33,285 bases of DNA from Candidatus Stoquefichus massiliensis AP9 (GTDB lineage: Bacteria; Bacillota_I; Bacilli_A; Erysipelotrichales; Coprobacillaceae), in assembly GCF_000455285.1 (NCBI RefSeq), contig NZ_HG005285.1, forward strand, positions 315,286 to 348,570. The letters run 5' to 3'. Under the pieces are notes generated by a model. It did not search any database. It saw only the letters and a program-made list of their open reading frames with translations, and was not told the origin of the DNA. Of this stretch, positions 25,363-32,775 are shown one piece after another; within the stretch, counting starts at the first letter, position 1; each line of letters opens with the position of its first letter. Made by a program: the position numbers and the translations under genes.

Positions 25363-26310
25363 TTATCGACTTGGTAATTTTCTTTTTTCAATTATAACCG
25401 CTGTTAAAATAAAGAGAAATGATACTACAATAACATAAACAATCCCTATCGATGGTAATGATGTCTGATTTTCTAATGCCAGTAGTAATGACATGATTTG
25501 TTGTTGTGGAAATATTTGAACAATGGTATGAAAAATGACATTGTCAGTAACTTGAACAAATCCTCCTGAAACAATAGTTCCTATTATTGCAAACATATTT
25601 CCAATCATCATACTCTCTTCAATTGTTTTTGATAATACATTGATCCATAAACCAAATGAAGTTGCAAAAAAGCATAGTAAGAATAATATGAATACAAATA
25701 ACCCATAATCAATTGATAAAGGTATATGAAAAAGATATAAAACCAGACTTATAATGATGAACGCTGGAACAAAGAGAAAGCTCAAGACAACGACAAAATG
25801 ACTTAACAAATATTGCCAGCAGGAACATGCTGTTCCTAATATGCGTTTATTCATTCCTTTTCTTTCATCAAAATAATATTGATACATTTGAACGCCCAAT
25901 AATGAAATAACCATCATAAGGAATCCAAGAATATGAGAAGCAGTTCCTCCACTATTCTCATTAGGTAACGAATCTATTTGGCCATTGATGATAAGTTGAA
26001 CAAGCTGGTTATATTCGTCACCTTTAGTAGATAGAATTTGTATACTATCATTTTCTAAATAAGCAACAGCATCATATTCATTCAAAACCATTTGTGATGT
26101 CTTTGGAATCTCATCCAATGGAATATAATCAACATTTTTATTTTCTCCTGTTTCTATATTGCCAACAATACCGATTTGCATCTGATAAGAAAGATTATTA
26201 GTTATATAGACTGCTATTCCCATCACAACAGGTATTAAAATTAAATAGGTTATAAAAAATGCTTTGTTATGCGCAATACGATAAAACATTAACCTCATAT
26301 GTTTATACAT
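25363..26310 (-). CDS. ABC-2 type permease (third gene)
   Basis: A 315-residue membrane protein with an N-terminal helix (about 18-36), an extracytoplasmic region (about 40-130), then five helices including ILGFLMMVISLLGVQMYQYY and the amphipathic RKGMNKRILGTACS loop typical of ABC-2 (DrrB/YhgE-like) permeases. It should form a complex with the ATPase at 27068-28006 and the sister permease upstream, 11 bases apart. The substrate is unknown; drug, lipid or peptide export is usual for this type. Confidence 0.85.
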   Translation of the reverse strand: MYKHMRLMFYRIAHNKAFFITYLILIPVVMGIAVYITNNLSYQMQIGIVGNIETGENKNVDYIPLDEIPKTSQMVLNEYDAVAYLENDSIQILSTKGDEYNQLVQLIINGQIDSLPNENSGGTASHILGFLMMVISLLGVQMYQYYFDERKGMNKRILGTACSCWQYLLSHFVVVLSFLFVPAFIIISLVLYLFHIPLSIDYGLFVFILFLLCFFATSFGLWINVLSKTIEESMMIGNMFAIIGTIVSGGFVQVTDNVIFHTIVQIFPQQQIMSLLLALENQTSLPSIGIVYVIVVSFLFILTAVIIEKRKLPSR

Positions 26311-26321
26311 CTTTCTTCCTC

Positions 26322-27068
26322 CTATATATAATCATCTGGACGATAGTTTCTATGAACAATCATCAGTAACAATAAAGACAAAACAACAAGTCCAAATATA
26401 ATCCACCAATAATATTCACTTCTTCCATCATAGATAATCTGAAAAAGACAATCTACAGTCCATTTCATAGGAGAAAATTGTGCAATCATTTCAAAGAAAT
26501 CACCTAAACTTGCAATAGGAAAGAAAATTCCAGATAACAAGCCCAATACAGACATTGAATTAGAAATAATTACATTTGTTAATTCTTCACTATGAATCGT
26601 AACACAAAGAGCAGTACTCAGTAATATCAAAAACAAAACAAATGCCCCCATTAATAAAATCACATAACTGATACGAGAACCACCTAAATTAACAAATGAC
26701 GTGACTTGAAATAGAATCATATTGATTGATATACATAAAGACATGACTACAAAACACGCCAATATCTTTGCCATATATATACTAACCCTTGAAACAGGGC
26801 TATAAAAAATTCTTGTATTTCCACTTTTTAAATGTTTTTCTAAGAAAATATTAGCAGGAACAGTAGCTCCCATCATGGCAATAAAAACAATCATTGTCAC
26901 ACCATAAAAATCATAAGAACTGACTAAAGTAGTATTGTATAAACCATCAAATAGGAATCCCATAAGAAATGTCAAAACTGACGGAAATATAAGAAAGATA
27001 GTCAATGTTGCAGGTGTAAGCAATTGACATAAAGCTTGCTTAAATAATGTATAAAAACCTTTCATCAT
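26322..27068 (-). CDS. ABC-2 type permease (second gene)
   Basis: A 248-residue membrane protein with six predicted helices (first at LTIFLIFPSVLTFLMGFLF). FLEKHLKSGNTRIFYSPVS matches the conserved cytoplasmic loop of ABC-2 permeases. The frame extends upstream to 27152, but ATG 27068 overlaps the ATPase stop as TAATG after GAGGG, so translation is coupled. Partner of the downstream permease and the ATPase. Confidence 0.87.
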   Translation of the reverse strand: MMKGFYTLFKQALCQLLTPATLTIFLIFPSVLTFLMGFLFDGLYNTTLVSSYDFYGVTMIVFIAMMGATVPANIFLEKHLKSGNTRIFYSPVSRVSIYMAKILACFVVMSLCISINMILFQVTSFVNLGGSRISYVILLMGAFVLFLILLSTALCVTIHSEELTNVIISNSMSVLGLLSGIFFPIASLGDFFEMIAQFSPMKWTVDCLFQIIYDGRSEYYWWIIFGLVVLSLLLLMIVHRNYRPDDYI

Positions 27069-28006
27069 TAATCCCTCAATTTCTTTCCTGTTAATTCTAA
27101 AAAAACCATCTCTAAATTTCCTTCTTCCATTTCCATTTTGGTTATATGACAATTCTCTTGAATGATCAACAAAATGATTTTATGAAAAATATCTTCTTTT
27201 TTTGAGATTGTAATCGTCAATGAATCTTCCAATCTTTCAATATTTTCCACTCCTTGAATCATTCTTAACTGATTTTCAATATCTAATGTAAGCCCCTGTA
27301 TATACAAACGATAAATCAGTGTGTCTTTATATCTTTCTAAGAGTTCATGAAGTGTACCTTCTGCTATTTTTCTCCCTTTATCCATAATGACAATTCTATC
27401 AGCAATCTCTTCTACTTCTTCCATATAATGAGTTGTATAAATAATTGTTGTCCCCATCTCTTTCAATTGTTTTAGTGATGATAATATATGGTTCCTTGAT
27501 TGTGGATCAATCCCTACTGTTGGTTCATCTAAAATCAATAGTTTTGGATGATGGGCAATCGCACAAGCAATATTCAGCCTTCTTTTCATCCCTCCACTAA
27601 ATGTTTTAGGGAGTTCATTTTCTTTGTCATCCAATCCTACAAACTTTAATGCATCATGAACTCTTCGTTTAAGTTCACTTTTTTGTAAACCATATAATGA
27701 AGCAAAGAACGCAACATTACGATAAGCTGATATATCCTCATAAATTGCAATTTCTTGAGGAACAATACCCAGCTGACTTTTCACATGATTGGTATGAGAC
27801 ATAAGTGAGTATCCAAATACATTTATCTCTCCTGCATCACTTTTTAATAATGTAGACAGTATACTTATCATTGTACTTTTCCCTGCTCCATTAGGCCCTA
27901 ATAAACCTAAAATTTCTCCTTCATAAACATCAAATGATAAATTGTGAATAGCTTTATTTTCTTTGTAACTTTTTTCTGTGTTTTTGACTTCTAAGATTTT
28001 ATTCAT
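27068..28006 (-). CDS. ABC transporter ATP-binding protein, DrrA-like (first gene)
   Basis: A 312-residue ATPase with Walker A GPNGAGKST (about 38-46), signature FSGGMKRRL, Walker B LLILDEPTVGIDP, H-loop TTHYMEEVEE and a C-terminal extension (about 225-312) typical of the DrrA/CcmA group. It energises the two ABC-2 permeases encoded downstream with overlapping or close spacing. GGAGG precedes the ATG. Upstream, 28007-28175 contains TTCCTTTTAAGGAA (28067-28080) and a direct repeat GGTTGC (28086-28091 and 28099-28104), candidate regulatory sites without a recognised regulator. Confidence 0.92.
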   Translation of the reverse strand: MNKILEVKNTEKSYKENKAIHNLSFDVYEGEILGLLGPNGAGKSTMISILSTLLKSDAGEINVFGYSLMSHTNHVKSQLGIVPQEIAIYEDISAYRNVAFFASLYGLQKSELKRRVHDALKFVGLDDKENELPKTFSGGMKRRLNIACAIAHHPKLLILDEPTVGIDPQSRNHILSSLKQLKEMGTTIIYTTHYMEEVEEIADRIVIMDKGRKIAEGTLHELLERYKDTLIYRLYIQGLTLDIENQLRMIQGVENIERLEDSLTITISKKEDIFHKIILLIIQENCHITKMEMEEGNLEMVFLELTGKKLRD

Positions 28007-28125
28007 ATATCTTCCTCCTTGATTTCACTATAAAGATTTCATATTATTTTGGCTACAAACTTTGCTTTCCTTTTAAGGAACTATTGGTTGCAAATCATGG
28101 TTGCGATAATTATTTATAAAAAATA

Positions 28126-28154
28126 TTGAAATCTATTCAAAAAAATGATAGAAT
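28126..28154 (+). promoter_or_regulatory. Promoter of solitary tRNA-Gly
   Basis: -35 TTGAAA (28126-28131), 17-bp spacer, -10 TAGAAT (28149-28154), about 21 bases before the tRNA. Confidence 0.7.
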
Positions 28155-28175
28155 ATAAAAGTCAAATCAAGAGTT

Positions 28176-28249
28176 GCGGGTGTAGTTCAATGGTAGAACT
28201 TCAGCCTTCCAAGCTGACTACGTGGGTTCGATTCCCATCACCCGCTCCA
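28176..28249 (+). tRNA. tRNA-Gly (UCC), copy 3
   Basis: Identical in all 74 positions to the two copies at 22955 and 23052, about 5 kb away, with its own promoter and a downstream hairpin terminator. It abuts the 3' end of the retron reverse transcriptase gene. Confidence 0.96.
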
Positions 28250-28260
28250 TAAAACAAACA

Positions 28261-28290
28261 AACTCATACACTAAACGTGTATGAGTTTTC
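28261..28290. terminator. Bidirectional terminator, tRNA-Gly and retron RT
   Basis: AACTCATACAC (28261-28271) pairs perfectly with GTGTATGAGTT (28277-28287), with T-rich tracts on both exits. The last codons and stop of the reverse transcriptase lie inside the hairpin. Confidence 0.85.
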
Positions 28291-29232
28291 ATATTCTTTC
28301 AACTTATCTTTATATATTTGAAATTCTTTATCTTGAGCGTTGATTTGTAGAATATACAAAACTTGTCCATAAATATGATTAAGATAACGCTCAGGGCTTT
28401 TTTGGTAACCAATTTTTTCTAAATGTGACTGTAATCCATATGCTTCAATATAATGCATGGTTTGTCTTATTTTTCGACGATATAAACGAGGAACTTGTAT
28501 TTTTTCATTAACAACAATACCTGTAACATTCTGTTGTTGTGAATGATTGATAACATGAATTTTTTGATAATTAAGTTTTAAACCTAATGGATTAAGATAT
28601 TGTTTAACTTTTCTAATCACATCAGCTGGTATCAAGTCGCCGGAAAATGTCATATCATCAGAATACCTTGTATAAGATATGTTCCTTTGTGAACACCAAT
28701 CTCCTATTTCTTCATCAAAATCTTTCATAACAAGATTAGATATATAAGCAGAAGTAGGTGCTCCTTGTGGTAAATCATCATGATAAGTACATAACTGTGT
28801 CAATAACATACCTATTGGTTTAGGAAAATATGCAAGCGAAAAGCATGATTCATAGACATTAATAAATTGTATGTGGTTAAAAAAATCTTGAATATCTAAT
28901 TTAAGAATTCTTTTTTGATGAACATGTGGTAACGCATTTTCTTTTAATCCAATATGAGGATGATATGCTTTTGCATAAGAGGAAATAGACTTATGATTTA
29001 ATATTTGATGTAAGATTTTTCTTTGAATTGATTTAAGAAGAGGATGGGGACAATAGATTGTTCTTAATTTTCCACTATTCTTTTTTATCTTAATAATTTC
29101 ATATTGGTTTTCAATAGTATTACTAATTGTATATAATAATTTTATCTTTTCTTGATCAGATAAATCACCATCAATAAGATGAAGAGATAATAAAAACTGG
29201 TTGCACATTTCCTGATTCATATACTTCCACAT
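28264..29232 (-). CDS. Retron reverse transcriptase
   Basis: A 322-residue RNA-directed DNA polymerase. Motifs in order: NALPH (99-103, the retron NAxxH), DIQDFF with catalytic D113, LPQGAPTSAYISN (QGxxxS, 156-161), YSDD with D192 and D193, and NVTG (VTG, 236-238), the retron-specific thumb motif that helps recognise the cognate RNA. Length matches stand-alone retron RTs (about 300-350). There is no maturase, nuclease or other fused domain. The frame extends to 29262, but AAGGAGGGAG points to ATG 29232, 20 bases after the predicted a2 end of the ncRNA. Expected product: a branched RNA-DNA molecule (msDNA). Retrons usually act in phage defence with an effector; none is visible next to it. Confidence 0.92.
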   Translation of the reverse strand: MWKYMNQEMCNQFLLSLHLIDGDLSDQEKIKLLYTISNTIENQYEIIKIKKNSGKLRTIYCPHPLLKSIQRKILHQILNHKSISSYAKAYHPHIGLKENALPHVHQKRILKLDIQDFFNHIQFINVYESCFSLAYFPKPIGMLLTQLCTYHDDLPQGAPTSAYISNLVMKDFDEEIGDWCSQRNISYTRYSDDMTFSGDLIPADVIRKVKQYLNPLGLKLNYQKIHVINHSQQQNVTGIVVNEKIQVPRLYRRKIRQTMHYIEAYGLQSHLEKIGYQKSPERYLNHIYGQVLYILQINAQDKEFQIYKDKLKEYENSYTFSV

Positions 29233-29251
29233 TTTTATCTCCCTCCTTGCT

Positions 29252-29399
29252 GAACAATACAAATGATATTGTCATATGGAAATGGGCGGTGACTCTACAT
29301 GTCTCGTGTAGTTAAGCCCCTTGGAATATGACAATTTCCATGTCTTTATTTTTCTCATTCTTTAGCGACTCGCTAAAGTTTCGTATATCACTATTGTTC
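29252..29399 (-). ncRNA. Retron ncRNA (msr-msd), template and primer for the RT
   Basis: Minus-strand region just upstream of the RT gene. The ends pair as a1/a2: GAACAATA (29399-29392) with TATTGTTC (29259-29252), then TGATAT (29390-29385) with ATATCA (29269-29264), separated by an uneven internal loop. After a1 comes the hairpin CTTTAGCGA-G-TCGCTAAAG (29378-29360), containing UUAGCGAG as at the start of the classical Ec86 msr. A 24-nt A-rich linker leads to a long stem-loop: ATTGTCATAT (29335-29326) with ATATGACAAT (29277-29268), an internal loop, GGGC/GCCC, and a terminal CTACA/TGTAG hairpin, the likely msd. Boundaries of msr and msd are inferred; the pairing is seen directly. Confidence 0.85.
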
Positions 29400-29407
29400 A
29401 TAAATTC

Positions 29408-29416
29408 ATCATATCA
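29408..29416 (-). promoter_or_regulatory. Extended -10 promoter of the retron
   Basis: TGATATGAT on the minus strand (TATGAT 29413-29408). A start about seven bases downstream would fall at about 29401, next to the a1 5' end at 29399. No good -35 is seen. Confidence 0.55.
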
Positions 29417-29418
29417 CA

Positions 29419-30582
29419 TCATTTTATTTTTCGCATCTCTTTTATATAAAATGCCATCATATATGGAAACATATCTTCATAAGATGATAATGAATTATGG
29501 AGCAATTCTTTAATCTTTGTTAAGCGATAATTAATCGTATTACGGTGTGTGTAAAGATGTTTAGCAATCGCCTGTGGACTACCATTGTATTCCAAATAAT
29601 AATAAAGTGTCTTTTCTAATTCACCATGATGTTTTTGATCATATTCAATGAGTGGATCTAATAAACGATGATACATATCATCCAATATGGACTGATCATC
29701 AATTGAACAAAGAACTTGATAAATTCCCATATCTCTAAAATATAAAATCGGCTGATGAAATTGTGAAGCTAATCTTACAGCACTCAATGCACGTTTATAA
29801 CTGGCAATAACATTTCTAAAATCAGTCACTTGTGTTCCTAATCCAATATGTATGAAATACTTGCTCATTCTTTTTTGCGCACGTTTATACATATTCATAA
29901 TTGTTGCATCAAATAATTTTTCATCTAAATTATTCACAACTAATGTAAAATGTCCATCATACCAAAAGAAACTATAAGTACATTCTATTTTCTCAAAATA
30001 GAGTTCTATCTGAAAAGCCATACGTCTTCTTTCAATCGTATCCCATTGATCAGAATTCTCAATATCAATCAGTAATACCTGAAAAGTTCCATCCACATCA
30101 AAAGCAGTTGCCACTCCTGCTCTTGAATCTTCTACAGTTAAAGGATTCATAAAAACATTTTTAAAATACTTAGAAACTTGCCTATCTTCTTTTTCAGAAT
30201 ATAAACATCGCATACTAAAATCCTTTATTAAATCAGCTAAATGAACTTTCCATGGTGTTGTTAATAATGGAAAATCATGCTCATCACAATAACAAATCAC
30301 ATCTTGAGGAACATCAACAATATACTTTCCAGTATTAATAATTAATCCAACACTATGATATTGTATTAATTTTTGTACCAGATTCATTAATGCCCCCTCT
30401 TCTTGAAAGCCTAAGCCTGTTGTCACAGCTAATTCTTTCCCCCATAACTGACGTATAATAATCGTATCTTCTATTAAGTGAACCCAACTAATTGCATTAG
30501 CACACCCTAATTGACCTGCTAAAAGGTTTAACTGGAAACGTTCTTGTGTTTGCACCAATGCATCTTCAATTGTAAACCCCAT
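29419..30582 (-). CDS. PucR/CdaR-type transcriptional regulator
   Basis: A 387-residue protein with an N-terminal PucR-like ligand domain (about 5-125: GCANAISWVHLIED, GKELAVTTGLGF, HSVGLIINTGKYI), a middle GGDEF-like region typical of the family and a C-terminal helix-turn-helix NGSPQAIAKHLYTHRNTINYRL (about 331-352). The family controls purine, sugar-acid or amino-acid catabolism genes, but none is adjacent, so the target is unknown. AAGGAGGG precedes the ATG. An inverted repeat overlapping its promoter suggests autoregulation. Only 20 bases separate its stop from the retron a1 start, so read-through into the retron is possible. Confidence 0.87.
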   Translation of the reverse strand: MGFTIEDALVQTQERFQLNLLAGQLGCANAISWVHLIEDTIIIRQLWGKELAVTTGLGFQEEGALMNLVQKLIQYHSVGLIINTGKYIVDVPQDVICYCDEHDFPLLTTPWKVHLADLIKDFSMRCLYSEKEDRQVSKYFKNVFMNPLTVEDSRAGVATAFDVDGTFQVLLIDIENSDQWDTIERRRMAFQIELYFEKIECTYSFFWYDGHFTLVVNNLDEKLFDATIMNMYKRAQKRMSKYFIHIGLGTQVTDFRNVIASYKRALSAVRLASQFHQPILYFRDMGIYQVLCSIDDQSILDDMYHRLLDPLIEYDQKHHGELEKTLYYYLEYNGSPQAIAKHLYTHRNTINYRLTKIKELLHNSLSSYEDMFPYMMAFYIKEMRKIK

Positions 30583-30603
30583 ATGTTTTCCCTCCTTATT
30601 CCT

Positions 30604-30636
30604 ATTATATCACTTTTTGTGCAATGAGCACAAAAA
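30604..30636 (-). promoter_or_regulatory. Promoter and candidate operator of the PucR gene
   Basis: -35 TTGTGC (30633-30628), 18-bp spacer, extended -10 TGATATAAT (30609-30604) on the minus strand. The perfect repeat TTTTTGTGC-AATGA-GCACAAAAA (30614-30636) covers the -35 and spacer. A second hairpin GTCTC/GAGAC (about 30639-30662) lies between this promoter and the divergent small gene. Confidence 0.65.
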
Positions 30637-30738
30637 AAGTCTCTATCTTTAGATTTTGAGACCCTTTTATTATTTAATATATAGTATATAATGAAATTGT
30701 ATTAAAAAGGGAACAATAAAACCAAGGGAGGTACTTTT

Positions 30739-30867
30739 ATGAACGCTACTTATGATTATTATTATTTAACACACAATTATGATACTTATCCATCTTGGAT
30801 TCAAAGTGAACGTTATTTTAATTGTGATAGTTTTTCAAAACTTTTCTCATTTTTATGGAATAAATAA
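30739..30867 (+). CDS. Tyrosine-rich small protein, 42 aa
   Basis: ATG 30739 follows GGGAGG and an upstream TATAAT element (about 30686-30691). The product begins MNATYDYYYLTHNYDTYPSW, with eight Tyr in 42 residues, one Cys and an aromatic C-terminal third. No signal peptide or membrane helix is clear. It ends at TAA 30867, shortly before a strong terminator, so it has promoter, ribosome binding site and terminator of its own. I recognise no family. A regulatory leader peptide or a coding small RNA is possible. Confidence 0.6.
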   Translation: MNATYDYYYLTHNYDTYPSWIQSERYFNCDSFSKLFSFLWNK

Positions 30868-30886
30868 AATAATAGAAGATATTACA

Positions 30887-30915
30887 AGAAAAGCGATTGA
30901 ATCGCTTTTCTATTT
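30887..30915. terminator. Bidirectional terminator
   Basis: AGAAAAGCGA (30887-30896) pairs perfectly with TCGCTTTTCT (30902-30911), serving the plus-strand small gene and the minus-strand PadR operon. Confidence 0.85.
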
Positions 30916-31623
30916 TATTTTATATTGAATTTCCTGATAAATTTTTTGTGTTTCTTCTTTTGTTTTAGCATTGAATACAACCACTTCTGAATTCAAATAA
31001 ATCACAATATAGTCATCACAATTTTCATATGCATATAAATGATAACTTCCAAATTTTTCATTTTTAAAGCGACCGGCACCTATAACGGCATTCCCAATTC
31101 CAAATGTTCTACTTCCAGTATCTAAATTAGTTATATAATCAACAGAATCAATATCCTGATAATCTATTTCCATTGATTTTGTCATTGACGCACTGACTTT
31201 TAAATAATCATCTTCAAATGTTACATAGACATTGCCAGTAAACATCGCAACTCCAATAACCACCATAACAACAATCCCCAAAAGTGTACTCAACATTTCT
31301 TTTTTCTTATACCAAGGTTTATTATGTTGGTATTGAGTATTATTGCTATAACAAAATCTAGTTCCATAAAGCATGATGATTGTACCAGCGAACATACAAG
31401 ACATCATAAGAATTGTCCCATCTTTTTTTAATAATAATGCAGCCAATAAACCTAATGTCACAACAGAAAAACCAATTCCCATTACACGGCATAATTTCTT
31501 TTCATCATACTTTTGTTTTTCTTCTTTGTTAGCTGTATTATATCCAGCAATCAAGAAACTACCTTTTCCAAGTAAAAATATTATTGAAATCACAGCAAAT
31601 ATAAGTGTTATTATAATCAACAT
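30910..31623 (-). CDS. DUF3784 membrane protein with C-terminal PH-like domain
   Basis: About 237 residues with four predicted helices (about residues 2-22, 47-65, 72-90 and 112-132). KGSFLIAGYNTANKEEKQKYDEKKLCRVMG matches DUF3784 (residues about 20-49). The C-terminal 100 residues (VYVTFEDDYLKVSAS onward) resemble a bacterial PH-like beta domain outside or at the membrane. GGAGG precedes ATG 31623; the frame extends to 31638. It is last in the PadR operon, 18 bases after the preceding gene. Function unknown; a sensor or envelope role is an inference. Confidence 0.7.
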   Translation of the reverse strand: MLIIITLIFAVISIIFLLGKGSFLIAGYNTANKEEKQKYDEKKLCRVMGIGFSVVTLGLLAALLLKKDGTILMMSCMFAGTIIMLYGTRFCYSNNTQYQHNKPWYKKKEMLSTLLGIVVMVVIGVAMFTGNVYVTFEDDYLKVSASMTKSMEIDYQDIDSVDYITNLDTGSRTFGIGNAVIGAGRFKNEKFGSYHLYAYENCDDYIVIYLNSEVVVFNAKTKEETQKIYQEIQYKIK

Positions 31624-31641
31624 TTTTCTGTCCTCCACCCA

Positions 31642-32277
31642 CTATTTCATATACAATCCAGCTAAATGACTATCACTTGTAAAAGTTAATGTATATGTTA
31701 CTGATTTGTTTTCATATAAAGCCACAACTTCACCAACGGCCATATCTTCTCCATTTTGTTTCACTTCTGCAAAATAGTGACTGGTTATCTTTTGATATTT
31801 TCCCAGTTCTCCCATTGTTTTTAATGCAGTTTCCCAATTTTCTCTTGTAAATTGTCGTTGCATTTGTGGTGTACAAGCATTATAAAGAACTTGATAATCA
31901 TGAATATGAGTGATAGTTCTTTCACTCCACTGCAACAATAATTCTTCATTAAATAGTCCAGATGTACCTAATGGTGTGGTTTCAGGAATTAATGAACGAA
32001 TATAGAATATAGCTGCAATCACAAGAGCAATAATCACTATACCAATACTAACGATAAGTTTAAGGTGAGATTTCTTTTTAATAACTCCCATATTATCATT
32101 CAGTTCTTGTGCTAATTGCTCTGGTTTACCCATTCTTTTCATAATATCTTCAAATGTTTCTCCACTGTTCAAAGCTATTTGAATATCACTTTCTAAATCA
32201 CTTTTCACTTTCATTTTCTGTTGTTTTGAACATCCTAAATGTTTTACCACTATCCTAATATATGAATCCTTATTCAT
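31642..32277 (-). CDS. HAAS-domain membrane protein with C-terminal DUF3887
   Basis: About 211 residues. Residues 1-62 form the HAAS/DUF1700-like helical domain usually encoded beside PadR regulators (GCSKQQKMKVKSDLESDI, RMGKPEQLAQELN). One membrane helix follows (about 72-92), then an extracytoplasmic DUF3887-like domain (LLLQWSERTITHIHDYQVLYN region). ATG 32277 with GGGGA overlaps the PadR stop by eight bases, giving tight coupling. The family is linked to envelope-stress sensing with a PadR partner; the specific signal is unknown. Confidence 0.75.
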   Translation of the reverse strand: MNKDSYIRIVVKHLGCSKQQKMKVKSDLESDIQIALNSGETFEDIMKRMGKPEQLAQELNDNMGVIKKKSHLKLIVSIGIVIIALVIAAIFYIRSLIPETTPLGTSGLFNEELLLQWSERTITHIHDYQVLYNACTPQMQRQFTRENWETALKTMGELGKYQKITSHYFAEVKQNGEDMAVGEVVALYENKSVTYTLTFTSDSHLAGLYMK

Positions 32278-32617
32278 CACAATCATCCCCTAACATTTGA
32301 TTCACAGTTGTTGAAAATTCTTTCCATAGTTCCTTTAATTCCTTTAAAGTTTCAATTCCAAGTAAAGTAATCACATAATATTTTCTTGAGACTTCCTTAT
32401 TCTTAGGCTCACTCCATTCACTTTTAATAAAGCCATCGTCTTCTAAACGATATAAAATAGGATATAAAGTTCCTTCCTTCATTTCAAATAATCCATGACT
32501 TCTATTCTTCATTTCCATAATCATCTGATAGCCATACATCCGTTCTTTTGAAAGAAGCTGAAGAACTAATATTTCAAGTGCTCCTTTCTTTAATTGTCTT
32601 TCATACTTTACATTCAT
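32270..32617 (-). CDS. PadR-family transcriptional regulator
   Basis: A 115-residue repressor of the short PadR type: N-terminal winged helix (GALEILVLQLLSKERMYGYQM, EGTLYPILYRLEDDGFI, SRKYYVITLLG) and a short C-terminal helix for dimerisation. It is first in an operon with the HAAS-DUF3887 and DUF3784 membrane proteins. A perfect TATTTAGT/ACTAAATA repeat just below the -10 of its promoter is the likely autoregulatory operator. Confidence 0.93.
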   Translation of the reverse strand: MNVKYERQLKKGALEILVLQLLSKERMYGYQMIMEMKNRSHGLFEMKEGTLYPILYRLEDDGFIKSEWSEPKNKEVSRKYYVITLLGIETLKELKELWKEFSTTVNQMLGDDCDE

Positions 32618-32633
32618 CGCATCACTTCATTTC

Positions 32634-32682
32634 TATTTAGTATTACTAAATACATTCTAATACAAAATAATGAAATTGTCAA
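32634..32682 (-). promoter_or_regulatory. PadR operon promoter and operator
   Basis: -35 TTGACA (32682-32677), 17-bp spacer, -10 TAGAAT (32659-32654) on the minus strand. TATTTAGT-ATT-ACTAAATA (32634-32652) covers the expected start site, an ideal position for a PadR repressor. Confidence 0.82.
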
Positions 32683-32775
32683 ATAGAATGATATCCCAAT
32701 ATTTCACAAATTTTCTTATCACAAAGTTAATCATAAAGACATAAAAAGAGGCAATACTATATGTGGGTGATAAAT

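Noticed and set aside
23126-28175. Integrative element bounded by tRNA-Gly attachment sites
   Set aside because: No integrase, excisionase, relaxase or phage gene is present, and the repeat is simply the whole tRNA gene, so site-specific integration is not supported.
28264-29232. Diversity-generating retroelement or group II intron as the source of the RT
   Set aside because: No template/variable repeat pair or accessory protein is seen, the active-site region reads QGAPTS rather than the DGR form, there is no maturase or endonuclease domain, and VTG plus msr-msd structure fit a retron.
29360-29378. CTTTAGCGA palindrome as a terminator of the PucR gene
   Set aside because: No T-run follows on the minus strand; its position between a1 and the msd and its UUAGCGAG content fit the msr better.
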